Assembly (NCBI GenBank): GCA_030248065.1
Contig: JASAMV010001890.1
Span: 1 to 64,000, forward strand
DNA: 64,000 nt
Direction: 5' to 3'
Source of the DNA: Rhynchonema sp. JSB1_4
Taxonomy: Eukaryota; Nematoda; Chromadorea; Monhysterida; Xyalidae
Positions 55,501 through 64,000 of this stretch are shown piece by piece. Numbering within the stretch: the first letter of the stretch is position 1; the number at the start of each line of letters is the position of its first letter. Below the pieces are notes generated by a model. That model was not told the origin of the DNA. It searched no databases and saw only the letters and a program-made list of their open reading frames with translations. The position numbers and the translations under genes are program-made.

Positions 55501-57414
55501 ACGGACAGTGGTCGATTTCCCAATGCCGCGTGTCTCCAAACGAGTAGCAAAAGGTTCGATTCGCCATTTTCGACACGCGCATTGTGAACGGACACCAGTT
55601 TAGCGCCACAGGCCCACAGACGCTCGCAGCTTGAGTTGCTTCTTGAAAAAATGAGAGTATAATGAACGCTGTATATTTAAAAAAAACACGATAATATGAG
55701 AGAAAATGTTAAATTAATAAATCACTGCAGGTGTAAAGATCGAATTCATTCTTACCGAGATAGTTATCGTCCACTTGGTCGTCCAAAGACACCCAGCCTT
55801 GGCACAGAGCAAATTTAACTTTAATGTGGCAATCTTGATACCGAAGCGAGAAATGGTAACCGGTGCCATACGGGACTGGTCCTGACATATTATAAAGACA
55901 ACAGTTAACTTTTTATTATTGTTCAAAATTGGAGTTGCGGCGACATCGTGAAAATAAAGTGAAGAACATTATTGGGCTCGCAGGCCCAACTTACTCGCCA
56001 CCAACGTGAGACATTGCAAGTTTGTTTCACTTGTGTTCAATTTTGTATAGTTGAACTCCCTAAACTTTAGTTCATCGACATTCTTAGCGTCAACATCTTC
56101 GAGATCTGTCCAACGCAAGTTCGGAATGTTTGGGTCATCTCGGGGACATGCCTCACCCAAGCCGAGGTATGCCGGGCCGAACAGATCTTCACGATCCCTT
56201 ATCCTGCGAGCCTGGAGTTGTAGGAAAAGGACAAAAGACTTTTTTGTAGAGTGGTAGTACTACACAAAAAGTTGCACGGCACGTACATAATACGCGTAAA
56301 CATTCATCGCATCGTACATTTTTTCGTCGGTGTCAACGACGGCAAGATGAGCATGAGGTAGTCCGACTGCAGCGCAACGCCCTTCTGCGCCCACCCAAGG
56401 TTCCTCGAAAACCGGCATATCCAACAAACGATAACAGATGTATCTGAGCAAACAATGTTCATGAACCCTGCAGTCTGAAAACAGCAAAATTAACTGAAGT
56501 TATTCAGAAGAAACAAACGCCGGCGCGAATAGGGTGTGTAGTTGTTGCAAATGGTATAGTCCAACCACGAGCTCATGAGACGACTCTTTTTAAAGCTTGC
56601 TTCGCCAGATTAAAAAATGCGCTGGTTACACGGGTTTTCGCAAACAAAAGAAAGAGATTGGGCCGAGAGAGATGATGACAAGTTCCAGCTGGCTGACCTC
56701 AATTTGTTGCGTGCTTACGAGAACAACAACGTCGTTCAACACACAAATGTTTTGGGAGCCAAAAGGGAATTTACGCACCGAGGTGGAGAGCGTGTTTTTA
56801 AAAAATACATGCGTTTCTCATTCTTTCATTTCCGAAATACGTGGCACCGGAACATATTATTGGATCCGTACAATTCAACTTCAAAATAAGTCGTCTCATG
56901 AGTTCATGGCTGGATTAGTATGATACCAACCAGAACAAGACAAATAAAAAAACAACCAAAAAACCTCCCAAAAAAAAAAAAAAGAAAAAAAAAACACCCC
57001 CCCCCCCCCCCCACCGAAAGAAACCCCCCCCCCCCAAAACAAAAATACGTGTCGCATTTCCTTACTTGTTAGCGGATCCTTTCATCTTTCGCGGTTTGGC
57101 TGGCGATATCCAGCTATATTCAGGGTTAGATTCTTCTCTATGTTTGTCGCATAGTTGGCCAACTGAAATGAACGAAGTCAAAAAACCGTCGCAAACTTTT
57201 CATTTCGATTCAGTATTGGAGATCGGATCGAGGGCAAAATGTTGGATACGACACTTGGTTTTATCGCAGTCGGGCTACGAAATAGGTCCCCAGCGCTTAT
57301 AGTGAATTCCTCACCTTCCTCAGCTGTCGGCTCTTTTGTGACTGAAGTCTGGGCGTCACAAAAAGGTCCAGCAAACAGCAGCGCCAGGGCAACCAACAGG
57401 CAGCAATGGACCAT
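46588..57414 (-). CDS. Multi-C-type-lectin-domain type I membrane receptor, copy B (possibly damaged)
   Basis: Tandem paralogue of gene A with the same exon order and phases. Exons (~): 57414-57314, 57165-57068, 56463-56288, 56215-55990, 55888-55758, 55650-55425, 55233-55170, 54915-54787, 54720-54540, 54412-54298, 53587-53445, 53239-53170, 53103-52825 (two exons), 51020-50832, 50345-50150, 49165-48945 (uncertain), 48893-48727, 48690-48510, 48400-48260, 48190-48120, 47830-47640, 47600-47425 and 46678-46588. It has a signal peptide (LLVALALLFAGPFCDAQ), about five CTLD-like units (for example RWSDGTIVDWLPPISNTSSH, nearly identical to A), a helix (VVLTVTGLIVGCVLVVSILVF) followed by IIRWRRRRQH, and an acidic tail (ETNLDAHSHDDATVERASED). 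A palindromic insertion at 50375-50467 sits between the ancestral acceptor and its exon and brings an in-frame stop. Unless a new acceptor is used, this copy is broken. Confidence 0.75.
47182..47374. mobile_element. MITE with TATAGGCAAACTACACCAAC ends (copy 2)
   Basis: TATAGGCAAACTACACCAAC at the left and its inverse ending GGTTTGCCTATA at the right, 193 bp. It lies in the last intron of gene B. Matches 24947-25136 and 49877-50069. Confidence 0.92.
48410..48510. repeat. Intronic tandem duplication containing a splice acceptor (gene B)
   Basis: The phrase agggtggctgtatgtggagt occurs at about 48416 and 48463, a roughly 47-bp tandem duplication in a short intron between two CTLD exons. On the minus strand each unit ends with a possible acceptor followed by an exon-like start (TTCAG^GGAAAACCGG and TTCAG^GGAGAACCGG). 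Confidence 0.7.
49877..50069. mobile_element. MITE with TATAGGCAAACTACACCAAC ends (copy 3)
   Basis: Left arm AAAGGCAAACTACACCAACA, right arm inverse ending GTTTGCCTATA; same interior as the other two copies. Intron of gene B. Confidence 0.9.
50375..50467. mobile_element. 93-bp palindromic insertion in an exon of gene B
   Basis: TTGCCTGATCCGTA ... GCGTGCACTGGCT is followed after about 20 bp by AGCCAGTGCACGCAT ... TACGGATCAGGCAA, an almost complete palindrome. Gene A lacks it at the equivalent exon. In the inherited reading frame it begins with a TGA stop within its first codons. No certain target duplication. Confidence 0.85.
51091..52655. mobile_element. Foldback-like element with GGGTACCC/GTTACCCAT arms and internal 131-bp tandem repeats
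   Basis: The left arm CATTTCGACCTGGGTACCCACGTTACCCATGTTACCC-type sequence (51091-51135) is present inverted at 52607-52655 (gggtaacatgggtaacatgg ... cccaggtcgcaatg). Further CTGGGTACCCAGG palindromes lie inside each arm. Between them lies an array of 131-bp units. The whole is in an intron of gene B. Confidence 0.8.
51345..52080. repeat. 131-bp tandem repeat, about 5.5 copies
   Basis: The landmark tgcagccatacatg recurs at 51373, 51503, 51634, 51765 and 51896, a spacing of 130-131 bp. Units contain GTGATAGTTTGAATAATAAC and GACACATACAGACAGGCTT. The copies are nearly identical, so the array is young or homogenised. No coding meaning: the frames it generates merely repeat. Confidence 0.97.
53814..54234. 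mobile_element. hAT-like MITE, CAGGGTTG family (copy 3)
   Basis: Starts CCGGGTTGGGCAAAAAAACG and ends TTTTTGTCCAACACTG, with a perfect 8-bp duplication cgccaaag (53806-53813 and 54235-54242). Intron of gene B. Ends are diverged from copies 1 and 2, but the A/T-run interior is similar. Confidence 0.88.
56557..56916. mobile_element. Palindrome-ended MITE, TAGTCCAGCCAC family (copy 3)
   Basis: TATAGTCCAACCACGAGCTC at the left and the inverse, ending GGCTGGATTA, at the right. The plus strand again keeps DDDKFQLADLNLLRAY followed by TNVLGAKREFTHR. Intron of gene B. Confidence 0.88.
56940..57050. repeat. A-run/C-run low-complexity tract
   Basis: Runs of A interrupted by Cs, then two long C runs, just upstream (on the plus strand) of the second exon of gene B. 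This may be assembly noise or a true simple repeat. Confidence 0.8.
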
Positions 57415-57920
57415 CGTCAGAGAATCATATGATAAAGCACAATGGTTTCCTTTCGGCTTTCGGTATCACACGAAACGTTTGTCTAAAAAAGAAGTTGCGA
57501 GTCGGAAGAAACGGATTTTGACCTTTTGAAGTTTTCCGAAACTGATCGTAAAACTAATTGTCGGACCTGTACATTACATTATGTGCTAAAAACCACCACT
57601 AAATCATTGCTCTTTGTGTCTGAGACTGTTTTTGTGTACCCAGCACTGCGTAAAAGGAGGATGTTTTTTTGCTGCGTGGTAAAGGCGGTCAGAAGTATCT
57701 TGATGAAAAAACGGTTCTTAATGTACTGTAGTTACTTTGACCACATCTTTTTGGTAATATTGTAGTCGCGGCCTGGTCGGGCGGGAGCGCAACGTTGACA
57801 GTATGTCACAGTTATATTTCAATCGAAAGCCAAATTGTGGGGTGGCTGCGATTCCTTAGATCCCCATATTTTGCTGTAGCTATCTTTGCACTCGATTGAA
57901 ATCGGCCATCTCACCTCACC

Positions 57921-58019
57921 TGCCTCAGCCGTCGGCTTCTTTGTGACTGAGGTCTGGGCGTCACCAAATGGTCCAGTGCCAGTGCAACCAAACGGAACCA
58001 ATCGAACATCGTTAGAATG
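57921..58019 (-). pseudogene. Broken extra copy of the lectin-receptor first exon
   Basis: The sequence DAQTSVTKKPTAEAG with a good donor (GCAG^GTGAGG) matches the first exon of genes A and B. Relative to gene B, about 10 bases are missing inside the signal-peptide codons (after LVALAL), which shifts the frame. No further receptor exons follow upstream, so this is a remnant of a partial duplication about 0.5 kb upstream of gene B. Confidence 0.8.
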
Positions 58020-58540
58020 CGTTCGTTTGTCAAATTTTTATTTCTACAGCTTTAGATCAAGAACCACCAGAAATAAAACCAACTGTGGTTTTTGTAAAAA
58101 GAATGCCGAACAAACCACACACCGACATTTTTTGGTGTCATGCTGTTCATAAGAGCAATTGTCATCAGTGTTCGAACGGGATTCATTTTTAATCCCGGGA
58201 TCGGGATCGGGATTGGGATCAAGAAAGTGTCGGGATCGGGATCGGGATCGGGATCCCGGTTTTGAAAACCCGGGATCCCGGGATCGGGATCGGGATTGAC
58301 CAGATAGTCCAAAAGCAATGGTTTTTATCATTTTATGCATAAGATGCAAGTTAATGTCACAGACAACCATGAAACATGTTTATCACACATGGATAAACAC
58401 CCGGAACAGTGATTAAAGCCGATTGAAAATCGAGAATAGCTGATGACGGAGAAGTTAGTTCAAAGATCACAACTGTAGTCGATCAATGGCAAAGCCATTG
58501 ACAAAAAGACAAGCATTTCACCATTTTCTGGTTTCAAGCA

Positions 58541-58808
58541 TTATCTTTTGTCATCAAACAAATCAGCTGCACTGGAAAAGAGCTGTTCAAAAGGCACGCT
58601 CGTAGGCGGAGCGCTTAGATATTTGAAAGCTAGACGTGCCTGTCGCGGAAACTTTGTCTCATTTGTTGCCCACCATGACAACATTTCCTCGAAACTGAGT
58701 CCCTTTGTTCGATGCAACTTTGTGTAACCGTTCAGTTCTAGCTGGGCTTGTTGATTGGTGGTGCTTGCGGTTTCATCACACTCGGAATCAGCCGTCGAGC
58801 ACCTCTTA
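58541..58808 (-). pseudogene. hAT transposase, C-terminal dimerisation-domain remnant
   Basis: The motif order MLSWWATNETKFPRQARLAF, KYLSAPPTSVPFEQLFSSAA is the hATC signature (WW, then Leu/Ala-rich helix, then L-S-x-P-x-T-S-x-P-x-E-x-x-F-S). Only the last 85 or so codons survive. The N-terminal side is cut by the Harbinger-like MITE, and the frame stops early after LFDDKR. It confirms that the 8-bp-duplication elements in this window are hAT. Confidence 0.9.
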
Positions 58809-59161
58809 GGGCGCGGCCATGCAAACGCGGGCGCGGGTCGCGGGTCATAAAATTGTTGTATATGTCCAACAATCGCCCCGCGTTTGCATGGCCGCACTTG
58901 CGGGACGCTGTTTGCGGGTCACTTGAAACATTATTTAGCCATTACGCACAAAAATGAACCAATCAGCGCTGTGCTACGGCAGTCTGCGACGTTCGTTCGA
59001 CGCTGATGGGTTAAGTTTTGTCTGTTGCAGCCAAACAAATGTTTCAAGTGACTCGCAAACCGCGACCCGCAAGTGCGGCCATGCAATCGCGGGGCGATTG
59101 TTGGACATATACAATATTTTTCTGACCCGCGACCCGCGCCCGCGTTTGCATGGCCGCGCCC
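58809..59161. mobile_element. Harbinger-like MITE nested in the hAT element
   Basis: Inverted ends GGGCGCGGCCATGCAAACGC are exact and long (about 75 bp with interruptions), flanked by the 3-bp duplication TTA (58806-58808 and 59162-59164). The arms contain GCGGGTCGCGGGTC and CCAACAATCGCCCCGCG. The insertion truncates the hAT transposase remnant. Confidence 0.92.
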
Positions 59162-59777
59162 TTACAACAGCTTGGCGAATTATGATTGCATAATTTTTTA
59201 CTTTTTGTTCTCAAAACTTAATCCCGATCCCGGTACTTTTTTGGGCGGGATCGGGATCGGGATCGGGATTGTCTTTTTCAAAATGACGGGATCGGGATCG
59301 GGATCAGAAAAAGGGCCCGGGATCCCGGGATCGGGATCGGGATCGGGATCCCGTTCGAACACTGATTGTCATATTCTGAAAACATTTTTGCTCTTCGTGT
59401 CTCGAGGCAAAAGTGAACAAGGCTGTATCTTTTAGTTAGCATTTTGTTGCGTGGTGAGCGGACAGAAGTCTCTTGGAAAAACACGTTCGGTGACCTATTG
59501 TGGTAATGTGACAAATTTCAGGTGATTATAAAGCAATTACAGTTGGTTTTTTGCTAGATGTACACAGATGAAGTCAAAGACTGAATAAAAACTGAAAACA
59601 TCGGTTTATTATGTTAAAACCCGCTTCAAAATTTCATCAGAATTTCATCGGTCTAGGGATATACACTTGTGTTTTCAAATTGACAATCGGTTCTATGCGT
59701 GCAAGACATCAAATTTTATTTTTGCATTAACGAAGAAAATGCAAAGCAGACCAGCGTCACGTGGTCGCAACAAGTAT

Positions 59778-60178
59778 ATGGGTTTTCCGGTTACAGCCCC
59801 TCCGGGGCCCATGGGGCTCTATTCGGGATTTTTTTCGTTCGGATGCCTAGTTTATGGTCCAAATTTTCCAATAAAAAGGAACAAAACCAGCTATTTTACT
59901 TAATAATACGTACTTTTTGGTCAAAGTTTTTGTCTTTCACTCGTATAGAGCCTGAATTGCGTCTGTATGACACAATTATCTATATGACACAAGACGTAAT
60001 ATCTATCTGGCAAGCAGGTACGAACCACATTCAAAAAAAATTTTTATATGATGCCCTATTCAGAAGACGGTTCGAATAAAACCCCATGGGGCTCTATTCG
60101 GGAATAAAAATAATTTTTAAAATCCGATTTCCCACCAACTACCGAACAGAGCCCCAGGAGCTGTGACCGGAAAACCCC
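59778..60178. mobile_element. TIR element with GGGTTTTCCGGTTACAGCCC ends
   Basis: The left end GGGTTTTCCGGTTACAGCCC is matched by the inverse at the right (GGAGCTGTGACCGGAAAACCC). Inside both ends the motif GGGGCTCTATTCGGGA recurs. It has a style similar to the TA-flanked G-run family but different tips. No clear target duplication. It ends about 115 bp from the innexin stop codon. Confidence 0.75.
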
Positions 60179-60291
60179 GATAGTACACGGACAACAGTAA
60201 AACCGACTTGAAGAGGTCCCAATCGGGCGAAAAGCACTGATTTCGAGTATTCGTTAAATCGAAAATTAGGCAAATAAAACAATTTATCCGA

Positions 60292-62102
60292 TCAAATGTC
60301 ATCGCCGTCCTCCCTTCTCCAGTCTCCATTATTGGCAATGATCGGGCGAGAGGTGTCCGTCGTTTCATCACATCCCGAGTCGACCATTTCGCACAATTCA
60401 CCCAGAATTCGACCGACCACAATTTCGCCGTGAGATTCGGACACAACTAATCGAAGCATCAGGTAGACGTCGGACGACACCGATTCGGCGAAATACGAAC
60501 GTTCGTAGCCACCCTGTAATTTTTGGGGCGCAGCCTTGTATATCCGTGTAGCGGTAAAAAAAATCTTGATAAAACGGCCATCTTGAGCGAGTAAAATTGA
60601 TATGTGGATGTCTGCATACTCGAATCCCTCTAGAAGCACCACATTAGATACTCACGTCGAACTTGTCGTTGGTTATACTCTTTGTTGGGCCACTAATCAA
60701 AATTGCCACTGTCTTGGAATGCCTATTTTTGCTGACAGGCGGTGCACCAGGTCATCGTCGGTGGCAACGCTGTCAGCCCCGTTGTATACCACTGAAAACG
60801 CTGACCTGTTTGGCAGCAACGCGCATCAACCGCTCCACCCAACTTCGGCGAGCGCAAGTGCAATCGTACAACGTGTAGAGAATGTTGACGGCTACTATTG
60901 CGCTGGTGAAAATAAACCAAAACGACAAAACGGCCACTGTTGCGTTGCAAAGTGCGTGATAGCGCGATACGCATGTGGTTTGGCGACCTACGAGCGCAGA
61001 GTATGAATACATATAGTTGTGAAAGTTTGAAAAATGAAACAAACACAAAAATCGGCATATCTCAACCTTCATCTAGACCGTTGATATTCAAGGCGCACAG
61101 AAATTCGACGGGAAAAGCAGTGTTGGTCGGCCATGAACTGTCGTTGGACACGAGTGATTGCTGAACGGACGGGATACAAATTTGTGTCAGAACATTGGTG
61201 GCCTATCCGGTGCCCTAGGACATCATCGGTGAAAAAATAAAGTTTTCTTCTAAGAAACGCACGATAACGGATCCAACATCAATCAGGGTTGTGACGTGGC
61301 ACAACACCAGCGTACAGTTGATCAAATGCAACAGTTTTACGCCAACAATTGTCACAGTGAACATCGGTAGGCGACACCGTCCCCAGTTCACATGGATGTA
61401 TCGGGCAAGTGATGTTTCACGGCTGCATACTGAACCGCCCGTGTAGGATGGGGAGAGAGTGTGTGAAATGGTCGAGCGTTTAACGCCTGAATAACAAATA
61501 GGATGGCCGTTGAATCATGTCAACCGTGAGGCATTCAGTGAGAAAAACGAGCGCTCAGAACAGGAAAAACGCGCACAAGTTAAAATAAAAAAAATCAGTT
61601 GGAGTAATTTACAGCCCGCTTCAATCGGCCATTGAGGTAAACCGAAATGCTGAAGAGCTTTGCGAAGGTTCTTTCTCACTTTAGTTTGCTTTCGCAGGCA
61701 GGTGTTTGCACCAGGGCATTTTCGGTAATACTGACGCAGCAGATGGCCGCTACGTAAATCCCAAAGTCTTATTTCAACAAAACCAAGCACCAACCAAAAC
61801 ATTCGAGGGCTCCAGTCCACAGCCAGTGAGGCAGATGCAACGCCAACGCTATCACCAACAATCTAATCGGCAGTGACGTCAAATGCACGGTGCCGAAATC
61901 ATGGAGTGCCAAAATTTCGCTCCTAATTGAGCATTGATGGTTGACGAATTTATGCAGCGTCTCGTTTTCGAAAATGAACGGAACACAGTCAATTTGATTT
62001 GACGCTGAAGTGCTTAGACCGAGGACCAGTGCAGAAAGTATGAGCACAAATGGGCTCACGTGTGTGACAAGCTGATCGCAATTGCTCGATAACATTTTCG
62101 TG
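60292..62102 (-). CDS. Innexin (invertebrate gap-junction channel protein), 5' end not resolved
   Basis: Four-pass membrane channel subunit. Recognised exons (~): 62102-61770 (first helix CDQLVTHVSPFVLILSALVL, first extracellular loop with two Cys, then HLPHWLWTGAL), 61820-61620 (uncertain), 61440-61230 (third-helix region, VGVKLLHLINCTLVLCHVTT), 61175-61070 (FPVEFLCAL), 61010-60720 (fourth helix, AVLSFWFIFTSAIVAVNIL, then DDDLVHRLS) and 60513-60292 (SSDVYLMLRLV ... then IVVGRILGELCEMVDSGCDE and the stop). The order and spacing match innexins, but usual signatures (YYQW before the second helix, PxQCW in loop 1) are replaced, so it is a divergent member. The start codon is probably in an unseen upstream exon: the first listed exon opens after an acceptor (TTTTCAG^TCACGAAAATG) with an in-frame ATG. 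A 64-bp intron near 60.9 kb is inferred to keep the frame. Confidence 0.78.
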
Positions 62103-62279
62103 ACTGAAAATCTTGGAAATTTTGATGAAAGACGTTGTTTCGAGATTTCCAGGAAAGAGGAAACGTTTCGAAATACTGATGGTGGCTTTCCGGCAACACG
62201 CGAGACACAGGCAGCTAACCGCCAAGCTCCGTGCAGCAGTGTGTACACCAAACATGGGGACAAAGAGCCACATTGAATT

Positions 62280-63550
62280 TTAGTCAGTGCAAAAAATGTG
62301 CAGCATCAACGCATCGAAACACCACAGGGATGCGCTCGATGCGTTAAGGGATCGTCAAGCATTATTGACAACATTGCTCATATGTTACGTTGTGTCACTA
62401 AATTTCTTCCGCATATATGGTGGGGAGCACAATGTACGTACGTATCGTGCGTCAGGACTTCGTCAGTGTTGCCGCAAGCATGTTTACTCATCCGCACTCT
62501 TCTTACTCAGTCTTCCATTCAATCTAAAAAAATAGTTGAAATTGTGAAAAAACAGCTTGTTATTGTGACAAACAAATAGTACATAATAGACTAACCTTGG
62601 TGCCTGACATTCCTACGTGACAAAATAATTGTTGCATTTGAAAAACCGTGAAAGCGTAACATCACGTTATGCCACAACAACACCAATAAGACGAGCCAGA
62701 TTTTTCAAAAGCGCGCGCGCGCACGCGAGCGAGCGGCAAAGCGCGCAGCACACCCCGGTAAAAATGCAGTGCAGTGTGTGTGTGTGCTATTAGTTGGAGC
62801 AGGGTTACACACGGGGGCATAAATAAAATGGGGTTGTTTTGGCCGCGAGGAGAGATGACAGATGCCATCTATGCAACTGACAGGTGTTGGGAACACACAA
62901 TAAGCCGACTGGCTGGCTTTGGAAGTGATTTTTAAAATTAGAGTTCGCATTTCAATTTGCAAACTGGCAGCGGAGTTTCTGAACATTTACCAACTTACAT
63001 GTCATGTCACTATGTTTCACCAGACTGTATGATTCTTATCCATGCATGCGTTTGACAAGTGTTTTCGATTTGTTGATCTGTTCCTCTCACAACAATTCGC
63101 TGATCGGAAATGTCAACCGAACAAACTCAGTGAACAAATTCACAAAACAAAGTCAAACTCACCGTCAATCTCAACGTCAAAGTTCAAAGTCAGATGCTTC
63201 GGCGTCACGCTGGCTGATGGACAAGAGGCGATTTCCGTTGAGATTGATGGCGAGCTGGGACTTGGTTTGTGATGAATGCCAGCCCATGTCTCCTACCTTT
63301 GTATCCGCGCACCTGCACAAATAGAGTACAGCATGCATTATGTCAGGGGGTCTTGGGTGGAAAGACCATGTGACGTCAACCACAACACAGTTGGTGCAAA
63401 CGTCACAGACAATTTCATTATCAAGTCATTCACACCGTGTGTTGTCTTCGCAGTTTGATTTCTTGAAACTCGAACAACAAATGTTTCACGGCATAATCTG
63501 TGGGATAATTGACCTGAAATAGACCTGTTACATAAAACGTTCAGATAAAA
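62280..63550. other. Region upstream of innexin, no gene assigned
   Basis: Contains a GCGCGC/GAGCGAGCGG stretch at 62708-62745 that may be promoter-associated, and a TG run at 62777-62790. A minus-strand segment near 63150-63290 with an acceptor-like and a GTGAGT donor-like edge could be a small exon, and a plus-strand stretch after 63451 also has an acceptor-like start. Neither shows recognised homology. The innexin first exon may also lie here. Confidence 0.35.
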
Positions 63551-63559
63551 TTCCGTTTA

Positions 63560-63684
63560 TCAGATTTCAAACGGATCCTGAGTGTGATCACAGATCTGGA
63601 ATCGCAACACCGCATTTTTCATAGATTCAATCCGATAGATCGGCGTTTTCTCGCCTTCTTGCGCTGGTTCTTCGGTTAGATGAC
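63560..63684 (-). CDS. Possible terminal exon of an unidentified gene
   Basis: After an acceptor (TTTCCAG^GTCATC) a frame of about 41 codons ends with TGA at 63560. It reads EEPAQEGEKTPIYRIESM and then LRFQICDHTQDPFEI. I do not recognise it. It may follow the membrane exon at 63740-63870, but that exon carries an in-frame TAG just before its donor-like GTAAAT, so the two may not be joined. Confidence 0.4.
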
Positions 63685-63739
63685 CTGGAAATATCAAATA
63701 AATGGAATTCCGCCCGTTTGTTGCGAACCTTTGATTTAC

Positions 63740-63870
63740 CTATATAGAGATGGCCAACCAAACTACGACGTTATTCATAAATCCCCATGCTGCAACCAAC
63801 CAATAACTGCCAATTGACACCTCAGATTGGGTCGGTAATGCTCGGGCAGATGGCACTGTACCTGAAAATG
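63740..63870 (-). CDS. C-terminal exon of an unidentified membrane protein
   Basis: After an acceptor-like TTTTCAG the frame reads SARALPTQSEVSIGSYWLVA and continues through a hydrophobic helix (WGFMNNVVVWLAISI) to TAG. The rest of the gene is outside the window or not recognised. Confidence 0.4.
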
Positions 63871-64000
63871 CAAACTGCTGCAGTACAGCTCTCTGTTCCA
63901 GACTTTCTAATAATCCTAATCTGAACAAAGTATATGTACACGTGCATTGCAAGAACACGGAAATACTGTGGTCCCTTCATACAATAGCAATTGTCACCGT

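Larger units (their letters stand above)
58166..59364. mobile_element. hAT element with transposase remnant, CAGTGTTCGAACGGGAT ends
   Basis: Starts CAGTGTTCGAACGGGAT and ends ATCCCGTTCGAACACTG, with a perfect 8-bp duplication attgtcat (58158-58165 and 59365-59372). Arrays of GGGATCGGGATC lie inside both ends. The left-centre contains a minus-strand hAT transposase C-terminal segment, and a Harbinger-like MITE is nested at 58809-59161. The element is internally deleted and not autonomous. Confidence 0.95.

Overview
This window is eukaryotic nuclear DNA from an animal with many short introns (splice sites GT...AG) and very dense DNA transposons. The eIF4E gene at the left end looks most like the nematode IFE-3 type. 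Together with TTAGGC-like telomeric motifs (about 24.22-24.29 kb), this makes a nematode the best guess; another ecdysozoan is possible. Almost none of the long open frames are whole genes. I assembled genes from short exons, splice signals and remembered protein families, so exon edges are approximate unless a precise donor or acceptor is stated.

Layout. 1-2.5 kb: transposon-derived repeats. 2.5-4.5 kb (+): eIF4E. 4.5-8.1 kb: no gene recognised. 17.81-8.15 kb (-): a TMEM168-like multi-pass membrane protein. 28.74-18.42 kb (-): acylaminoacyl-peptidase (APEH), whose introns hold nested transposons and a 5'-truncated non-LTR retrotransposon. 29.75-33.63 kb: a compact Polinton/Maverick-derived element with inverted 40-bp terminal repeat arrays, a capsid-gene fragment, an adenain-like protease with its catalytic residues, and three small unidentified ORFs. 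33.66-34.1 kb: A/T-only low complexity. 45.85-35.86 kb and 57.41-46.59 kb (-): two tandem paralogous genes, each predicted to encode a signal peptide, about five C-type-lectin-like domains, one transmembrane helix and a short acidic tail. A broken third copy of their first exon lies at 57.9-58.0 kb. 62.1-60.29 kb (-): a divergent innexin. The right edge holds C-terminal exons of an unidentified gene or genes.

Transposons. The outstanding feature is a set of hAT-like terminal-inverted-repeat elements whose exact 8-bp target duplications can be read directly. There are at least six terminus families, two cases of one hAT-like element nested inside another, and one element that keeps a hAT transposase C-terminal dimerisation domain. 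Each group carries its own short repeated motif near its ends. Other groups are TA-flanked G-run elements, 3-bp-duplication (Harbinger-like) elements, foldback elements, a possible Helitron end and a tRNA-derived SINE.

The most interesting items are the compact Polinton derivative, the tandem multi-lectin receptor pair (one member damaged or re-spliced by a palindromic insertion in an exon), and the diversity of subterminal repeat motifs among the hAT-like elements.
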